The notes below the pieces were generated by a model. That model was not told the DNA's origin. It saw only the letters and a program-made list of their open reading frames with translations, and did no database searches. The translations under genes were made by a program, and so were the position numbers. This document shows, one piece after another, positions 62,544-64,000 of a stretch of 64,000 nt of DNA. Each line of letters begins with the position of its first letter. Position 1 is the stretch's first letter. The stretch comes from Metapseudomonas resinovorans DSM 21078 (lineage in GTDB: Bacteria; Pseudomonadota; Gammaproteobacteria; Pseudomonadales; Pseudomonadaceae): the NCBI RefSeq assembly GCF_000423545.1, contig NZ_AUIE01000002.1, positions 248,001 to 312,000 of the forward strand, written 5' to 3'.

Positions 62544-63263
62544 GTGAATACATTGGCTATGTCTGCGTTAAGTGTTGCTAGAACGTCCTGAGCCAAGTTG
62601 ATTATCGAGTTCTGCGGATGTTTCTGGTTTCGCCTTCCCAGGCGCCTCCCTTTGGCAGACGACCCAAAGGAAGCAAAGGTCTTGCCCCTGCATCCGGGTC
62701 CGGCTTCGCCGGACTGCCCTCCCTCCATCGTTGCTCCGGGGGCACGGCGAGAGGGGCCATCCATGGCCCCACACACCTCTCGCGGCATCCATGCCGCTCG
62801 TCCCCCTGCGCAACGATTCCACTCGGCCTCCTGAAGGGGCGTAGTCGCTGCCCCACCTCGTTTGCCCGGTTTCAGGCCCGTGTGGGCTTCAGGATGGCTT
62901 GAGCCTCGCCGGCGCGAGTCACCCCTCGCCCTCTGGGAGAGGGGCTGGGGGGTGAGGGGTGCGTCAGGCTGGCGCGGAAGCCTAGAAGGCTTGTGCTAGA
63001 GCGCTTCACTCAACGTTGCAACAGCTAACACAGACAGAGCCAATACATTCAACATGCGTTCTGGTGAGCGTGTGGCTGTTACGTGGTTCCCGAATCAGGA
63101 GCAGCCCGAAAGCTGCGCGACCCATTGAACGCTGCTGCGGGACATTGATGATTCTGGCCTATCGAATAACTCCGCGTCGCGGCCCGATTCAGTGCGGGCC
63201 TCGGGGGCCGCTGGCAGCAAGCGTTGGTCAATCAATCAGCTGAAATAATAGAGGAGCCCGGCG
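62544..63263. other. Gene-free stretch containing a dispersed long repeat
   Basis: A 720-bp stretch without a credible gene. About 62640-62880 matches a long repeat that I recall being mis-annotated as small hypothetical proteins in many Pseudomonas genomes (a translated phrase such as FGRRPKGSKG is a marker). Hairpins: GTCCGG-CTTCG-CCGGAC at 62698-62714, and ACCCCTC...GAGGGGT at 62921-62960, with an internal CTCTGGGAGAG, the frequent CCCTCxxCCCTCTGGGAGAGGG-type repeat. About 62965-63260 shows no recognisable element. Confidence 0.55.
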
Positions 63264-63833
63264 ATGCGAATCATCCTGAGCCGCAAGGGTTTCGATTCGT
63301 CTGCCGGAGGTTGTCCGAGTCCACTACTGCCAGATGGACGCCTTTGCTCACTCCCCATCCCGGACGAGGCATCGCCCATCTCCTACCGGGAGATCGACTA
63401 CTGTGGCACCAACCTCGGTGAGTTGCTGTGCCAACTGACGCTGAATGCGCGCTGGAAGAGCGAAGGGGCTCACCTGGACCCAGACCTACGCGCCGATGCC
63501 CTACCCCGCTTACCAGGCTGGACACCGATGCTGGGGCAAAGTGGCAGTGCTCAGGGACACTTGCGTAATGAGGGCGTGACGGTCGGCGACCTGTTTCTCT
63601 TCTTCGGCTCCTTTCGTCCCGTACAGTAGGTAGCGGGTGGTTGGCGCTTCAGCGCGCGCCAGGCTCCCCGCCAGATAATCTGGGGCTGGCTGCAAGTAAA
63701 TCCCAATCGATGGACACATGCCGAAGACGGTTGCCTGCTGGACAGCGCATTCCGGGGTCAGGAGTCCGTCCTGGATATGCACGGCGATGAACGCCAGCTG
63801 GGGTGGATCAGATCGTTGCTGGCGTCAGCTTGA
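63264..63833 (+). pseudogene. Broken Nmad3-family putative nucleotide-modification gene
   Basis: The frame starts MRIILSRKGFDSSAGGCPSP and runs 121 codons to an in-frame TAG (63627-63629); the same frame stays open for 67 codons to a TGA at 63833. The N-terminal part (ILSRKGFDSSAGG, LPIPDE, HLDPDLRADALPR, GQSGSAQGHLRNEGVTVGDLFLFFG) and, after the stop, IIWGWLQVNP, match the Nmad3 (nucleotide modification associated) family. The C-terminal third looks degenerate and shortened compared with full-length members (commonly about 230-280 residues). So a nonsense mutation plus C-terminal decay seems likely; readthrough or a sequencing error is possible. Confidence 0.65.
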
Positions 63834-64000
63834 ACCTGAGGAGTTTTCCTTTTCAGGGCAATGGGTTACACGCGTGAAACAGGGGGTAACACTACGGTGG
63901 CAATCCAGTGTGAGGAGTGTTACCCAGGGTCCGGCTTTGGAGCATTTGGGCGGGTCGTATCGGAACATTTCAGGGCCTGGACAGAGCGCTCTCGAGGACA
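63834..64000. other. Right window edge, nothing assigned
   Basis: An ATG at 63861 opens a frame that runs past the window end (46 codons so far) but has no ribosome site or recognisable domain. It is too short to judge. Confidence 0.4.

Noticed and set aside
62618-62902. 94-codon frame in the repeat after the lipoprotein gene
   Set aside because: It matches a recurrent mis-annotated translation of a dispersed repeat; frames are open on both strands and there is no ribosome site.

Overview
The window is about 64 kb of a Pseudomonas chromosome spanning the replication origin. The codon use is GC-rich. The order rpmH-dnaA-dnaN-recF-gyrB, preceded by rnpA-yidD-yidC-mnmE-mnmG-rsmG-parA-parB-atpIBEFHAGDC-glmU-glmR-glmS, is the standard Pseudomonas origin arrangement. 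Several neighbouring modules (zwf/trhP/PAS-GGDEF-EAL/uvrD; mifS-mifR; the zinc-starvation cluster) also match the P. aeruginosa-like lineage. The species cannot be fixed from the sequence. Most housekeeping genes left of dnaA are on the minus strand and those to the right on the plus strand, as expected for replication diverging from about 54.4-55 kb.

Layout. 0-9.3 kb: 3' end of zwf, trhP (U32 peptidase family), a membrane PAS-GGDEF-EAL protein, uvrD, a TetR-like regulator and a Tim44-domain membrane protein. 9.3-11.0 kb: a YbaK deacylase, an ElaA-type acetyltransferase and a SMI1/KNR4 protein. 11.1-16.4 kb: a GntR regulator diverging from an aminotransferase and glutamine-synthetase-like pair (probable polyamine or amine catabolism) with two copies of a TGTGATCACA operator, then a periplasmic solute-binding protein and an acyl-CoA thioesterase. 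16.4-17.85 kb: a 1.5-kb gene-free stretch built from four diverged direct repeats. 17.85-20.2 kb: a copper/metal operon (PCu(A)C chaperone, PepSY protein, DUF2946). 20.4-23.4 kb: a diguanylate cyclase, a DUF3301 protein and an alpha/beta hydrolase. 23.4-28.1 kb: a DctB/MifS-like kinase, an NtrC-type regulator and an alpha-ketoglutarate-type permease with a textbook sigma-54 promoter. 28.2-32.9 kb: two COG0523 GTPases, a small secreted protein, DUF1826, dksA2 and folE2 around a Zur-box-like palindrome. 32.9-38.4 kb: a CFA synthase-family methyltransferase, glmS, glmR and glmU. 38.4-45.7 kb: the complete F1Fo ATP synthase operon. 45.7-54.4 kb: parBA, rsmG, mnmG, mnmE, yidC, yidD, rnpA and rpmH. 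54.4-61.1 kb: oriC, dnaA, dnaN, recF and gyrB. 61.5-64 kb: a lipoprotein, a dispersed intergenic repeat and a broken Nmad3-family gene, which look like accessory DNA.

Most unusual feature. Perfect DnaA boxes (TTATCCACA) occur 32 times by eye count, where well under one is expected by chance. Twenty-three lie between 15.77 and 29.82 kb, about 25-39 kb from dnaA, many inside genes. The core is four direct repeats (16377-17592). Each has two like-oriented DnaA boxes exactly 124 bp apart, and three of the four have an IHF-like site exactly 76 bp after the first box start. An inverted repeat lies just before the second box. The architecture resembles the E. coli datA/DARS DnaA-control loci, and I propose it as a candidate DnaA-titration or nucleotide-state control element. 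No boxes are present right of dnaA in this window. ParB sites (parS) are seen in recF (two) and a core match in folE2, so replication control and segregation elements are interleaved over about 40 kb.
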